Assembly: GCA_934193515.1 (NCBI GenBank)
Contig: CAKPVJ010000009.1
Coordinates: 5,568 to 69,567, forward strand
Length of the DNA: 64,000 bases
Reading direction: 5' to 3'
From: an uncultured Megasphaera sp.
GTDB taxonomy: Bacteria; Bacillota; Negativicutes; Veillonellales; Megasphaeraceae
Positions within the stretch are counted from its first letter, which is position 1; each line of letters opens with the position of its first letter. The position numbers and the translations under genes were made by a program. The notes beneath the pieces were generated by a model. It was not told the origin of the DNA and did no database searches. It was given only the letters and a program-made list of their open reading frames with translations. This document shows positions 48,434 to 56,514 of this stretch, one piece after another.

Positions 48434-48467
48434 AAAAATAGGGAATAGGCCAACAGCGCTATTCCCT
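48434..48467 (-). terminator. Terminator of the asparaginase gene
   Basis: A perfect 9-bp stem (48440-48448 with 48459-48467), followed by six U on the minus strand. Confidence 0.8.
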
Positions 48468-48474
48468 TATCTCC

Positions 48475-49455
48475 TTAATATTCTTGAAAAATTTGCCGGA
48501 TTGTTTTTTTGTCATGCGTCTGCAGCAATGCCAACTGCAGCAAAATTTTAGCCTTTTGCGGCGTCAGTGTATCCGCACAAACCAGTGATGCATACTTTGG
48601 CACGGTGCTAACGATGCCGCCCAGTGTTCTCGACGCCCGCACGACAATAGTTCCCTGCGCTTCCACTTCTTGCACAGCTTCCCACACGGCATCCGGCATT
48701 TGGCCATGTCCCAGTCCAGCCAAAACAATCCCTTGGGCATTTGCCGCTGCAGCATGCACCAACGACGGAGACATTCCTACATAGGCATACAAAACAGCTA
48801 CCGGCGGCAGACTGGCGGTCTGACTGCAGGACAAGCAGGACTCGTTAGTATGTCTGCGTAAAGGGACTTGGTATATCTGAGAACGGCCATCCTGCATAAA
48901 TCCCAAACAACCCATCTGCCGACTCTTAAACGTGTCTACATGTGTTGTATCCGTTTTTTCTACAAACCGCGCACTGTGTATGACGCCATTCATGACCACG
49001 ACGACGCCGACTTGCCCCAGTACAGGTTCCGTCGCTGCCTGTACCGCTTCCAGCAAATTCAGCGGGCCATCGGCACTGACAGCCGTCGATGGCCGCATAG
49101 AGCCAACCATCACAATCGGCTTGGCTGTATGTACCGTCAAATGCAGAAAATATGCCGTTTCTTCCAGCGAATCCGTTCCATGAGTAATAACAATACCCTC
49201 TACGCCATCGTCGGCAGCTACTTCCGCAACTCGTTTTGCCAAAGCCAGCCACAAAGCTTCACTCATATTGGAACTGTCTATATTGCAAAACTGTTCGCCC
49301 TGCACATCGGCATATTGGGCAATCTCCGGCACAGCTGCCAGCAATTCATCAATCGTCGCCTCACCAGCTGTATATCCTGTCAAATCTTCCGGTGACGCGG
49401 CTTTGCCGGCAATCGTACCGCCGCAGGCAATGATATATATATGTTTTTTTATCAT
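48475..49455 (-). CDS. L-asparaginase
   Basis: Protein of 326 residues that hydrolyses L-asparagine to aspartate and ammonia. The first catalytic Thr lies in ACGGTIAGKA at the N-terminus, and the second in ITHGTDSLEETAYF (about 89-102). The length and motifs match the bacterial asparaginase family. No signal peptide is visible, so it is cytoplasmic. ATG 49455 follows AGGAG; the ORF continues three codons further. The next gene upstream is an amino-acid permease, which could supply the substrate; each gene has its own promoter and terminator. Confidence 0.9.
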   Translation of the reverse strand: MIKKHIYIIACGGTIAGKAASPEDLTGYTAGEATIDELLAAVPEIAQYADVQGEQFCNIDSSNMSEALWLALAKRVAEVAADDGVEGIVITHGTDSLEETAYFLHLTVHTAKPIVMVGSMRPSTAVSADGPLNLLEAVQAATEPVLGQVGVVVVMNGVIHSARFVEKTDTTHVDTFKSRQMGCLGFMQDGRSQIYQVPLRRHTNESCLSCSQTASLPPVAVLYAYVGMSPSLVHAAAANAQGIVLAGLGHGQMPDAVWEAVQEVEAQGTIVVRASRTLGGIVSTVPKYASLVCADTLTPQKAKILLQLALLQTHDKKTIRQIFQEY

Positions 49456-49491
49456 AACACACACTCCTATACGTATCTATGTATTAGATTT

Positions 49492-49520
49492 ATTATACTG
49501 AATCTTTTTCTATTTGACAA
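49492..49520 (-). promoter_or_regulatory. Promoter of the asparaginase gene
   Basis: TTGTCA (49515-49520), a 17-bp spacer, TATAAT (49492-49497). Confidence 0.75.
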
Positions 49521-49555
49521 AAAAGACAGCTCTTCATCCATACAGAGCTGTCTTT
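49521..49555 (-). terminator. Terminator of the permease gene
   Basis: A 12-bp stem (49522-49533 with 49544-49555), followed by U-rich sequence on the minus strand. It overlaps the asparaginase -35 region. Confidence 0.8.
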
Positions 49556-49577
49556 CTTACTGAAATTATATAAAAAC

Positions 49578-51059
49578 TTAATGCGCATGCGTAGAACGGA
49601 GAGAATCACTCGTCACCGCATCTTTGGGAACAGAAGCAGGCGCTGTATCATGCAGCGTTCCCATTTTGGCTTTGGTAATGACGCTGTGTCTATAGCCGTA
49701 CCCAAAATATACTCCCAGGCCAATGACCAGCCATACGAGAAAACGAATCTGCGTAATAGTCGGCAGCATGGCAATCAAAATACCGCAGAAAATGATAGCC
49801 AAAACCGGCAGTACCGGGACAAACGGACATTTAAACGGACGCGTGCGGTTCGGCTGTCTTTTGCGCAGGACCAAAACAGCGCCGGCAACAATAATGAAGG
49901 CACCCAACGTACCAATATTTACCATTTCTGCGACAATGCCAATCGGTGTAACACCTGCTAATACAGAAGTAATACAAGCTACCAGCAGCGAACTGCGAAC
50001 AGGAACTTTCGTCTTATGGCTAATCCGGCCAAAAAACTTTGGCAGCAATCCATCACGGGACATAACAAATAAGATACGGCTTTGTCCAAAGAACAAGACC
50101 AATAATACCGATGTCAAGCCGCAGATAGCGCCGACAGAAACGACGGCAGCACCCCAATGATACCCTATAGTCTGTAAAGCAAAGGCTACTGGCGCAGCTA
50201 CGCTCTTAAACTGCAGATACGGAACAATGCCTGTCAAAATACCGGAAACAGCAATATATAATACAGTGCAGATAACCAAGGATAAAATAATGCCTCTAGG
50301 CATCGATTTCTGCGGATTTTTTACTTCTTCAGCTGCTGTGGATACGGCATCAAACCCAATGTAAGCAAAAAATACAACAGATGCGCCGGTCAATACACCG
50401 GACCAGCCATACGGCATAAACGGTTCCCAATTCGCTGCATCTACATGACCGATTCCCAAAATGATAAATAAGGCGACAACTGCCAACTTGATGACAACAA
50501 TTAAATTATTAACAAAACTGCTTTGCGTTACGCCGCGCATATTAATCAAGCAAATCAGCCAAATGATAGCCATGGCCGGTAAATTGACAATGCCGCCTTC
50601 CAAGGGACTGGCCATAAGAAAAGAAGGTATGGCAATGCCCAAATTCAAAAAGATATTGGAAAGATAGGCTGCCCAGCCAATCGATACAGCGCTGAGTCCC
50701 AAACTGTATTCCAACAATAAGTCCCAACCAATAATCCAAGCCCAAAATTCGCCTAACACCGCATAGCCATACGTATACGCACTCCCGGCAACCGGAATCA
50801 TTGCCGCAAATTCTGAATAACATAATGCCGCACAGCCGCATGCCAGCGCTGCAATGATAAAGGAAATGACCAATGCCGGACCTGAAAAATTAGCCGCTGC
50901 AATGCCGGTCAACACAAAAATCCCCGTGCCGACGATACAGCCAATTCCCAGCATCGTCAGGCCAAACGTACCTAAGGTACGCTTCATACCCCCATCTTGT
51001 TTCGTCTCTGCCATAAAATCAGCGATACTCTTTGTTCTAAAAATCCCCGTACTCTTCAT
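49578..51059 (-). CDS. APC family amino acid permease
   Basis: Inner-membrane transporter of 493 residues with about 12 helices. The first helix has GIGCIVGTGIFVLTG, the signature of amino acid/polyamine transporters of the CAT type; the motif FFAYIGFDAVSTAAEE lies in the sixth helix. The substrate is an amino acid but cannot be fixed from the sequence. The start ATG 51059 is behind GGAGG; a longer ORF starts 21 bases upstream. The leader of the transcript holds a strong terminator-like hairpin (51092-51138), so attenuation is likely. Confidence 0.9.
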   Translation of the reverse strand: MKSTGIFRTKSIADFMAETKQDGGMKRTLGTFGLTMLGIGCIVGTGIFVLTGIAAANFSGPALVISFIIAALACGCAALCYSEFAAMIPVAGSAYTYGYAVLGEFWAWIIGWDLLLEYSLGLSAVSIGWAAYLSNIFLNLGIAIPSFLMASPLEGGIVNLPAMAIIWLICLINMRGVTQSSFVNNLIVVIKLAVVALFIILGIGHVDAANWEPFMPYGWSGVLTGASVVFFAYIGFDAVSTAAEEVKNPQKSMPRGIILSLVICTVLYIAVSGILTGIVPYLQFKSVAAPVAFALQTIGYHWGAAVVSVGAICGLTSVLLVLFFGQSRILFVMSRDGLLPKFFGRISHKTKVPVRSSLLVACITSVLAGVTPIGIVAEMVNIGTLGAFIIVAGAVLVLRKRQPNRTRPFKCPFVPVLPVLAIIFCGILIAMLPTITQIRFLVWLVIGLGVYFGYGYRHSVITKAKMGTLHDTAPASVPKDAVTSDSLRSTHAH

Positions 51060-51091
51060 ACCAGTCCCCTCCTCATACACTTATAAAAAAG

Positions 51092-51138
51092 AAAAACGCA
51101 GGGAAACGACATTCATGCTGACGCTTCCTTGCGTTTTG
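51092..51138 (-). promoter_or_regulatory. Leader attenuator hairpin of the permease gene
   Basis: Stem built on AAAACGCA (51131-51138) with TGCGTTTTT (51092-51100), extended by GGAA/TTCC, followed by TTCTTTTTT on the minus strand. It sits in the leader, upstream of the start codon. Confidence 0.65.
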
Positions 51139-51179
51139 TATTTTAATTTTATAGGTATTTTTCTTTATTTACTACAGAT

Positions 51180-51208
51180 AGTATATCTCTTTTTAATTAT
51201 TTTGTAAA
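51180..51208 (-). promoter_or_regulatory. Promoter of the permease gene
   Basis: TTTACA (51203-51208), a 17-bp spacer, TATACT (51180-51185). Confidence 0.65.
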
Positions 51209-51319
51209 GATATATTTTCTAATTTATTAATTTTATATATATTTTTTTTACAGCAATGAAGCCTGCACAAAAAACAGACATATTAGACTGAGAACTGCAA
51301 TCAGCCTGTCTTCTAGTAT

Positions 51320-51348
51320 TTGAGGATTTACGTTCTTCCTGATATAAT
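51320..51348 (+). promoter_or_regulatory. rarD promoter
   Basis: TTGAGG (51320-51325), a 17-bp spacer, TATAAT (51343-51348). Confidence 0.65.
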
Positions 51349-51382
51349 CGTAACATATGAACAAAGAAAGGACAGGTATTAC

Positions 51383-52273
51383 ATGAATATCTATATTGGC
51401 TACACGCTGCTGGGACAAATCATGTGGGGACTCCTGCCGCTGTTTTGGATGCTCCTGCAGGACATTTCCGCGTTTTATATTTTGGCAACGCGAATCGTCT
51501 GGTCCGCCCTGTTTTGTTACGGGCTGATTGTACAAAAAAAGCTTCTTCCCAATCTAAAAGCCGTCGCGCAGTACCGTCAGGAATGGCCCTATATAGCCGG
51601 TGCCTGCATTATGATTACGATCAACTGGGGAACGTTTATCTATGCGATGACGCATCAGCATATCCTGCAGTCCAGCCTGGCCTATTTTATCAATCCCATT
51701 GTCGTCATTTTATTGGGTTCGCTGCTTTTTCATGAAAAACTGGGAAAACTGCAGCTCTTATCCATTCTCTTTGCGATGACCGGCCTGGGCATTGCCATCT
51801 TTTTGTTTGGACAAATCCCGTATATTTCCTTGATTATCTGCGGTTCTTGGGCTTCATACAGCCTGTTAAAGAAAAAAATCCAGTTGGACAGCCAAGTTTC
51901 TGTCTTTATTGAATCCTTTTCTATGGTTCCGCTCTCACTGGCCTTTATACTTTGGAGTGAATGGAATGGCTGCGGTGCTGTCGGCGTATTTCACGGCTGG
52001 CAGTACTTGCTGCTGCCGGCCACAGGCGTCGTCACAGCAGTACCCATGCTGTTGTTTACAGCCGGGCTGAAAGGCACGCCGGTTACGATATCCGGCATCT
52101 GCATGTATTTGGCTCCCAGTATCTCGCTCGTCATCGGACTGCTCAGCGGCGAACCGTTGACACAGCCGCTGCTCGTGACCTTTATATTCACCTGGATTGC
52201 TGTAGCCCTCTATATTGCAGGCATTTTCAGCATGATTAAAAAAATGAAAGCTGCCGTTCAACACCATTCCTAG
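51383..52273 (+). CDS. rarD: RarD-type EamA transporter
   Basis: Membrane protein of 296 residues with about ten helices. The N-terminus (YTLLGQIMWGLLPLFWMLL, with a TRIVWS motif) and the fourth helix region with LGYFINP-like sequence (SLAYFINPIVVILLG) are RarD traits (chloramphenicol-sensitive protein family). ATG 51383 with AAAGGA about 11 bases upstream is chosen; an upstream in-frame ATG (51320) lies inside the promoter. A bidirectional terminator follows. Confidence 0.9.
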   Translation: MNIYIGYTLLGQIMWGLLPLFWMLLQDISAFYILATRIVWSALFCYGLIVQKKLLPNLKAVAQYRQEWPYIAGACIMITINWGTFIYAMTHQHILQSSLAYFINPIVVILLGSLLFHEKLGKLQLLSILFAMTGLGIAIFLFGQIPYISLIICGSWASYSLLKKKIQLDSQVSVFIESFSMVPLSLAFILWSEWNGCGAVGVFHGWQYLLLPATGVVTAVPMLLFTAGLKGTPVTISGICMYLAPSISLVIGLLSGEPLTQPLLVTFIFTWIAVALYIAGIFSMIKKMKAAVQHHS

Positions 52274-52307
52274 ATTTTCAAGTAACTATACATGAACACC
52301 TGTAAGT

Positions 52308-52341
52308 AAAAGGGGCTTGACGCTTCGTGCGACAGCCCCTT
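52308..52341. terminator. Bidirectional terminator (copy of the 16884 type)
   Basis: GGGGCTTG...CAGCCCC hairpin with A and T runs at both sides. It ends rarD (plus) and the nfeD-floA operon (minus). The 31-base core differs from 16881-16911 at four positions only. Confidence 0.75.
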
Positions 52342-52368
52342 CTTCTTTTTATAACGACACTTTAAAAA

Positions 52369-53103
52369 TTATCGGTGTACTTTTTCATCAAGCCAATCGA
52401 CAGCATCCCCCATCATGTTGGTAGTGACAAAATGACCCAAGCCATCGTATGTCAGCCCTTTGCTGTCAACGTTTTTTGTATCGCGGAGTTTAGCCATGTA
52501 TAACTCCTGCGCATGAGCATCGACGACATCATCAGCCCCGCCATTGAGGGCCAACACGGAGCGTCCTGCCAGCCGCTGTGTATGCAGGTATGGATCCATA
52601 GTCTGCAGCTGCCGCAGCAAGAACGGGTAGCTGCGCGGTTTGTCAATATGAAGGGCCGCACGGAAGCGCCGTTCTGATTCATCCCACCAGCCAGAACCAT
52701 TGAGGGCAACAGCAGTGCAAAATTCATCATAATGCGTCATAACGCCCAATGACGTAAACCCGCCCATCGAATGGCCCATGACAGCCAACGGCACGCCGGG
52801 GCGCCAAGAGGCAATATATTTGAGGTGCATAGGCACTTCGCGCAGATTTTGAAAGATAGTCTGCCAAAACGCACTGTATGACGACGGCGCATTATAATCA
52901 ATCGTTCCCCGTTCGCCATGATTGACTGCATCGGGAATCAATACATCATATCCATATGCAGCCAGCAAATGTCCCCGTACAGCCTGGTATTCTTTTTGAG
53001 ATGACCAGCCATGATAAAACAACACCACGCCTTTCGGCATATCACCGCTTGTAATTTGCAAACACGGTATTCCTTCTACATACACTTTCTTTTCTTGAAT
53101 CAT
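52369..53103 (-). CDS. Alpha/beta hydrolase (peptidase S9-like esterase)
   Basis: Protein of 244 residues with the nucleophile elbow GHSMGG (about residue 112), an oxyanion region FYHGWSSQKEY near residue 30, and an Asp and His (GGADDVVDAH; GLGHF) in the C-terminal part for a full Ser-Asp-His triad. It looks like a carboxylesterase or prolyl-oligopeptidase-type enzyme of the YitV group; the substrate is unknown. No signal peptide. It is the last gene of the nfeD-floA operon, 18 bases after the previous gene. Confidence 0.85.
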   Translation of the reverse strand: MIQEKKVYVEGIPCLQITSGDMPKGVVLFYHGWSSQKEYQAVRGHLLAAYGYDVLIPDAVNHGERGTIDYNAPSSYSAFWQTIFQNLREVPMHLKYIASWRPGVPLAVMGHSMGGFTSLGVMTHYDEFCTAVALNGSGWWDESERRFRAALHIDKPRSYPFLLRQLQTMDPYLHTQRLAGRSVLALNGGADDVVDAHAQELYMAKLRDTKNVDSKGLTYDGLGHFVTTNMMGDAVDWLDEKVHR

Positions 53104-53121
53104 TCGCTATCCTCACCACAG

Positions 53122-53565
53122 TTATCTATTTTTATTGCGCAGAGCCAATGGTTTATCCAATAATTCAGCCCATACAAGCCCTGCATAAATGTCTTTCACT
53201 TCCGGCTCAATCGTACTCCAAGATTCCGGCTGCACCATATGCGGTACAGTCATAGTCGCTGCTGCACCAGGATTGGGCACAACAGCTGCCCGCGGCGTAT
53301 GGGACGCATTGACAGGATGCGCTGCAGCCGGTCGAGCCGCTGTTTCTTCTCTTGATACGACTGGCGTTTGTTTTTCTTTTGTATCCGAAGTATTTGCCGT
53401 CGTCTTTACAGGCTGCTGCAGCGACTGCCGTCTTCGTTTTACTTCTTCTTTGCGGGGCGGAATAGGAATCGGTCCCTTTCGTTTCGGATAATTTCGTTTG
53501 CGCCGCAGCAAATCCGGCAAAACAGCAGCAGCGGCCATAATGATAATGAGCCAAATATAATCCAT
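53122..53565 (-). CDS. Single-helix membrane protein, unknown function
   Basis: Protein of 147 residues with one N-terminal transmembrane helix (about 3-18), then a basic stretch (RRKRNYPKRKG) on the cytoplasmic side, a long disordered middle (about 45-110) and a short C-terminal segment (DIYAGLVWAELLDKPLALR), which looks conserved. It lies 8 bases after floA and may be a membrane-microdomain partner. I do not recognise a family. Confidence 0.7.
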   Translation of the reverse strand: MDYIWLIIIMAAAAVLPDLLRRKRNYPKRKGPIPIPPRKEEVKRRRQSLQQPVKTTANTSDTKEKQTPVVSREETAARPAAAHPVNASHTPRAAVVPNPGAAATMTVPHMVQPESWSTIEPEVKDIYAGLVWAELLDKPLALRNKNR

Positions 53566-53573
53566 GCTCTCAC

Positions 53574-54617
53574 CTACTTCGTATCAGGATCTGTCGTCCG
53601 TCCTTTATGCTGCTCTTCTGCAGGAGCTGTCGGTTTGGCCTTGGGTACGCCAGCCTGGGCAACAGCCGTCCGCATCTGCGTATCTGCCATAATATTTTTC
53701 ATATTGTAATAATCCATGACGCCCAGCTTGCCTTCACGCAGCGCCTGTGCCAGCGCCAGCGGAACTTCAGCCTGCGCTTCTACTACTTTAGCCTGCATTT
53801 CCTGCGTATAGGCCTGCATTTCTTGTTCTTTGGCGACAGCCATGGCCCGGCGTTCTTCGGCTTTTGCCTGGGCAATCTGCTTATCCGCTTCGGCTTGGTC
53901 TGTCTGCAGACGAGCGCCGATGTTACGGCCTACATCTACATCCGCAATATCAATAGAAAGGATTTCAAATGCCGTCCCTGCATCCAACCCTTTGCTCAGT
54001 ACGGTTTTAGAAATTTCATCTGGATTTTCCAATACCTGCGAATGATCTGCTGCCGAACCGACACTCGTGACGATACCTTCACCTACTCGGGCAATAACCG
54101 TCGCTTCTCCGGCGCCGCCGACCAGGCGGTCAATATTGGCACGAACAGTAACACGGGCACGTACTTTCAGTTCAATGCCGTTTTGGGCTACAGCCGAAAT
54201 AAACGGCGTTTCAATCACTTTGGGATTAACGCTCATCTGCACAGCTTCCAATACATCGCGGCCGGCCAAGTCAATGGCGCAGGCCCGTTCAAAAGTCAGG
54301 GACATCGTAGCCCGGTGGGCCGCAATCAACGCATCTACGACGCGGTCTACATCGCCGCCGGCTAAATAATGTGCTTCCAGCTGATTGACGTTGACATCCA
54401 GTCCGGCCTTATTGGCTTTAACCAACGGCAGGATAATTTTGGACGGAACCACACGCCGCAGCCGCATGCCAATCAAATTGACAATCCCGACTGATACGCC
54501 GGCTGCCATGGCAGAAATCCACAGTCCAATCGGTACAAAATGTAAAAACAGGGAAATGACAATGATGGCTGCCACAATAATAAACAAGGGAACAGCCAAT
54601 ATCGTTAAAATGGACAT
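53574..54617 (-). CDS. floA: Flotillin-like protein FloA
   Basis: Protein of 347 residues of the UPF0365/FloA family. A hydrophobic hairpin at the N-terminus (about 5-40) anchors it to the membrane; an SPFH-like domain (about 45-200) is followed by a Glu/Ala/Lys coiled coil (about 225-290) that drives oligomers. Flotillins organise membrane microdomains that help to fold or hold protein complexes. It is encoded directly after the NfeD gene, the standard pairing in Bacillus, with an RBS AAAGGAGG before its ATG. Confidence 0.93.
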   Translation of the reverse strand: MSILTILAVPLFIIVAAIIVISLFLHFVPIGLWISAMAAGVSVGIVNLIGMRLRRVVPSKIILPLVKANKAGLDVNVNQLEAHYLAGGDVDRVVDALIAAHRATMSLTFERACAIDLAGRDVLEAVQMSVNPKVIETPFISAVAQNGIELKVRARVTVRANIDRLVGGAGEATVIARVGEGIVTSVGSAADHSQVLENPDEISKTVLSKGLDAGTAFEILSIDIADVDVGRNIGARLQTDQAEADKQIAQAKAEERRAMAVAKEQEMQAYTQEMQAKVVEAQAEVPLALAQALREGKLGVMDYYNMKNIMADTQMRTAVAQAGVPKAKPTAPAEEQHKGRTTDPDTK

Positions 54618-54635
54618 AAAAACCTCCTTTGCATA

Positions 54636-55946
54636 CTACGCATCCCGTTTAGGAACCGGCTCTACGGTAACACAATATCCAGCGGTTTTAATGACGCGAA
54701 CCGCTGTATCCCGCGGAATGTAATCACTGCCGGCCGCTTTGGCTTCTACCCGTTTGCCGTCAATACGCACAAAGCCGCTGGGCTTCAAATCCGTAATCGT
54801 TTTGCCTCTTTTGTACAAATACCGGCTTTTATCTTCATGTGACGTATATCCCTTTTCTTTAGTAGAACGGTTCTTCAGCGCCACTTTTGATACTAAGCGG
54901 CTCTTCGGCAGCCGTTTGCCGATACAATAAAAAAGTACCAATGACAGCACGGTACCACCAGCCAAAATATAAACCGCATCGATGGTCGCGCCCAGCATGT
55001 AAAACAAGCTGCCAAAAAGGAGCAGCACGCCAAGAATGCCAAACACACCGACACCCGGCGCTGCCAATTCCAAAGCAATGCAAACCAAACTGCCAATAAA
55101 GGCAGCTAACACTTTTATATCTTCCGTAATTGATTCATCTCCGGATATCAGCAAGATACCGCCTAAAACCAACGCCGTAACAATGCCTACGCCCATGCCG
55201 GCCGTCTTAATTTCCAAAAAGACAGCTGCCAAAATAAAGGCAATAAAAATCATGCGGACATATTCATTTTGCAGGATGCCCACGATCATATCTTTCCAGT
55301 TTCGTTCTTCGTACTGTACACCGGCATCACCCATGCTGAAAAACCGCAGCGCGTCTTCCGGCGAATCGGCAGTTCCTTCCGATACGTTTAATTCTTTTGC
55401 CTGTTTATCTGTCAACGACAATATCTTGCCAGGTTCTGCATAATCTGGAAACCCGTCTGTCTTATCAACCATGGCTTCTGCGACGCTGGGATTATGCCCC
55501 ATCGCACTGGCCGTGGCGCTAAACTCTGATTTGAGAGCCGCAATATTTTTTTCTGTATTGGGAATCGGCTCTGCGGCTCCTATACTGCTGCCTGGTGCCA
55601 TGATAATATGACGGCATGAAAACGCAATCAATGCCCCGGCAGACCAAGCCCGCGATGTCACATAGGCAATCGTCGGCAGTGACGTTCGCTGCAGCGTATC
55701 GCGTATCTTTAAGGCGCTGGCTACGCGGCCGCCCTGCGTATTGATGATGACCATGACAGCTTTGTCGTTATTTTCTTCAGCCTGTGTAATGCTCCGCTGT
55801 ACCAAAGCGGCCTGACTGCCGTCAATTTCACCGCTAATCACGATAGCTCGTACCGTATCTGCTGCCATAGCCTGTGGCAGTACCGCAGCTGCAGCCATGC
55901 AAAAAACACTCACCATACATATACACACACGCTGTATGAATGCCAT
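54636..55946 (-). CDS. nfeD: NfeD family protease-like membrane protein
   Basis: Protein of 436 residues: signal peptide (about 1-28), a ClpP-type serine protease domain (about 30-215) with the nucleophile Ser in SRAWSAGALI and a Lys in the PNTEKN region, a set of four or five membrane helices (about 225-355), and a C-terminal OB-like NfeD domain (about 375-436). NfeD proteins are paired with flotillins such as FloA and may process or regulate membrane partners. The start ATG has AAGGAGG upstream. It lies 18 bases before floA. Confidence 0.92.
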   Translation of the reverse strand: MAFIQRVCICMVSVFCMAAAAVLPQAMAADTVRAIVISGEIDGSQAALVQRSITQAEENNDKAVMVIINTQGGRVASALKIRDTLQRTSLPTIAYVTSRAWSAGALIAFSCRHIIMAPGSSIGAAEPIPNTEKNIAALKSEFSATASAMGHNPSVAEAMVDKTDGFPDYAEPGKILSLTDKQAKELNVSEGTADSPEDALRFFSMGDAGVQYEERNWKDMIVGILQNEYVRMIFIAFILAAVFLEIKTAGMGVGIVTALVLGGILLISGDESITEDIKVLAAFIGSLVCIALELAAPGVGVFGILGVLLLFGSLFYMLGATIDAVYILAGGTVLSLVLFYCIGKRLPKSRLVSKVALKNRSTKEKGYTSHEDKSRYLYKRGKTITDLKPSGFVRIDGKRVEAKAAGSDYIPRDTAVRVIKTAGYCVTVEPVPKRDA

Positions 55947-55969
55947 AAGACCTCCTTAACAGTCTGCTT

Positions 55970-56365
55970 TTACTGTTCCGGCTGTTTCAGCCATTGAAAA
56001 TATCCCGCCTGCTTTAGGCGCTGCAGTTCTTCAGGAGACAATGAATGAGCCGCTTGCTTTTCCAAATCTTCCAATGGCTTATTTTCCATGCTGTGGATCC
56101 GTTCAACCACCGCGTTATATACTGTCGGCGGTTTGTTTTCTTTTATCCATTCCAGCATATGGTCAAGCCATTTGCGGCATGTCCAAGCCTCCTCACCAAG
56201 ATTGTGGCCGCGCAATATCCGAATTTGTTCCTGTTCCGGAATTTTAGCCAAAAACCAATTCCATTTTTCTTGTGCAATAAGATACTGATACATCTCATCT
56301 ATAGCGCGAATGTGACGGTCATGAAGTTCCAGCGTATATCGCGACCAAAATAGACTGAGTGTCAT
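55970..56365 (-). CDS. Conserved hypothetical protein, 131 residues
   Basis: Soluble, mostly helical protein with many Glu, Lys and Trp residues and no signal peptide. The N-terminus has LSLFWSRYTLELHDRHIRA, the C-terminus LSPEELQRLKQAGYFQWLKQ. I do not recognise a family. It is the first gene of the nfeD-floA operon, 23 bases upstream of nfeD. ATG 56365 with GGAGG 8 bases upstream is favoured; the ORF extends 5 codons further to 56380. An extended -10 box TG-C-TATAAT on the minus strand (56419-56424) is a likely promoter. Confidence 0.72.
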   Translation of the reverse strand: MTLSLFWSRYTLELHDRHIRAIDEMYQYLIAQEKWNWFLAKIPEQEQIRILRGHNLGEEAWTCRKWLDHMLEWIKENKPPTVYNAVVERIHSMENKPLEDLEKQAAHSLSPEELQRLKQAGYFQWLKQPEQ

Positions 56366-56450
56366 ATTGACTACCTCCAATATGTAAATATTAACATACT
56401 ATCTTTATACAATTCCACATTATAGCAAAAAATCCTTTTCATTTCAGCAA

Positions 56451-56490
56451 AAAAAGTCCCGATTTCACACATTACAGGTGTAAAATCGGG
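56451..56490 (-). terminator. Terminator of the permease-fusion operon
   Basis: A 13-bp stem with one bulge (56458-56470 with 56478-56490), followed by seven U on the minus strand. Confidence 0.85.
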
Positions 56491-56514
56491 AGAAAAGAAC
56501 AACCAGCTTCACAT

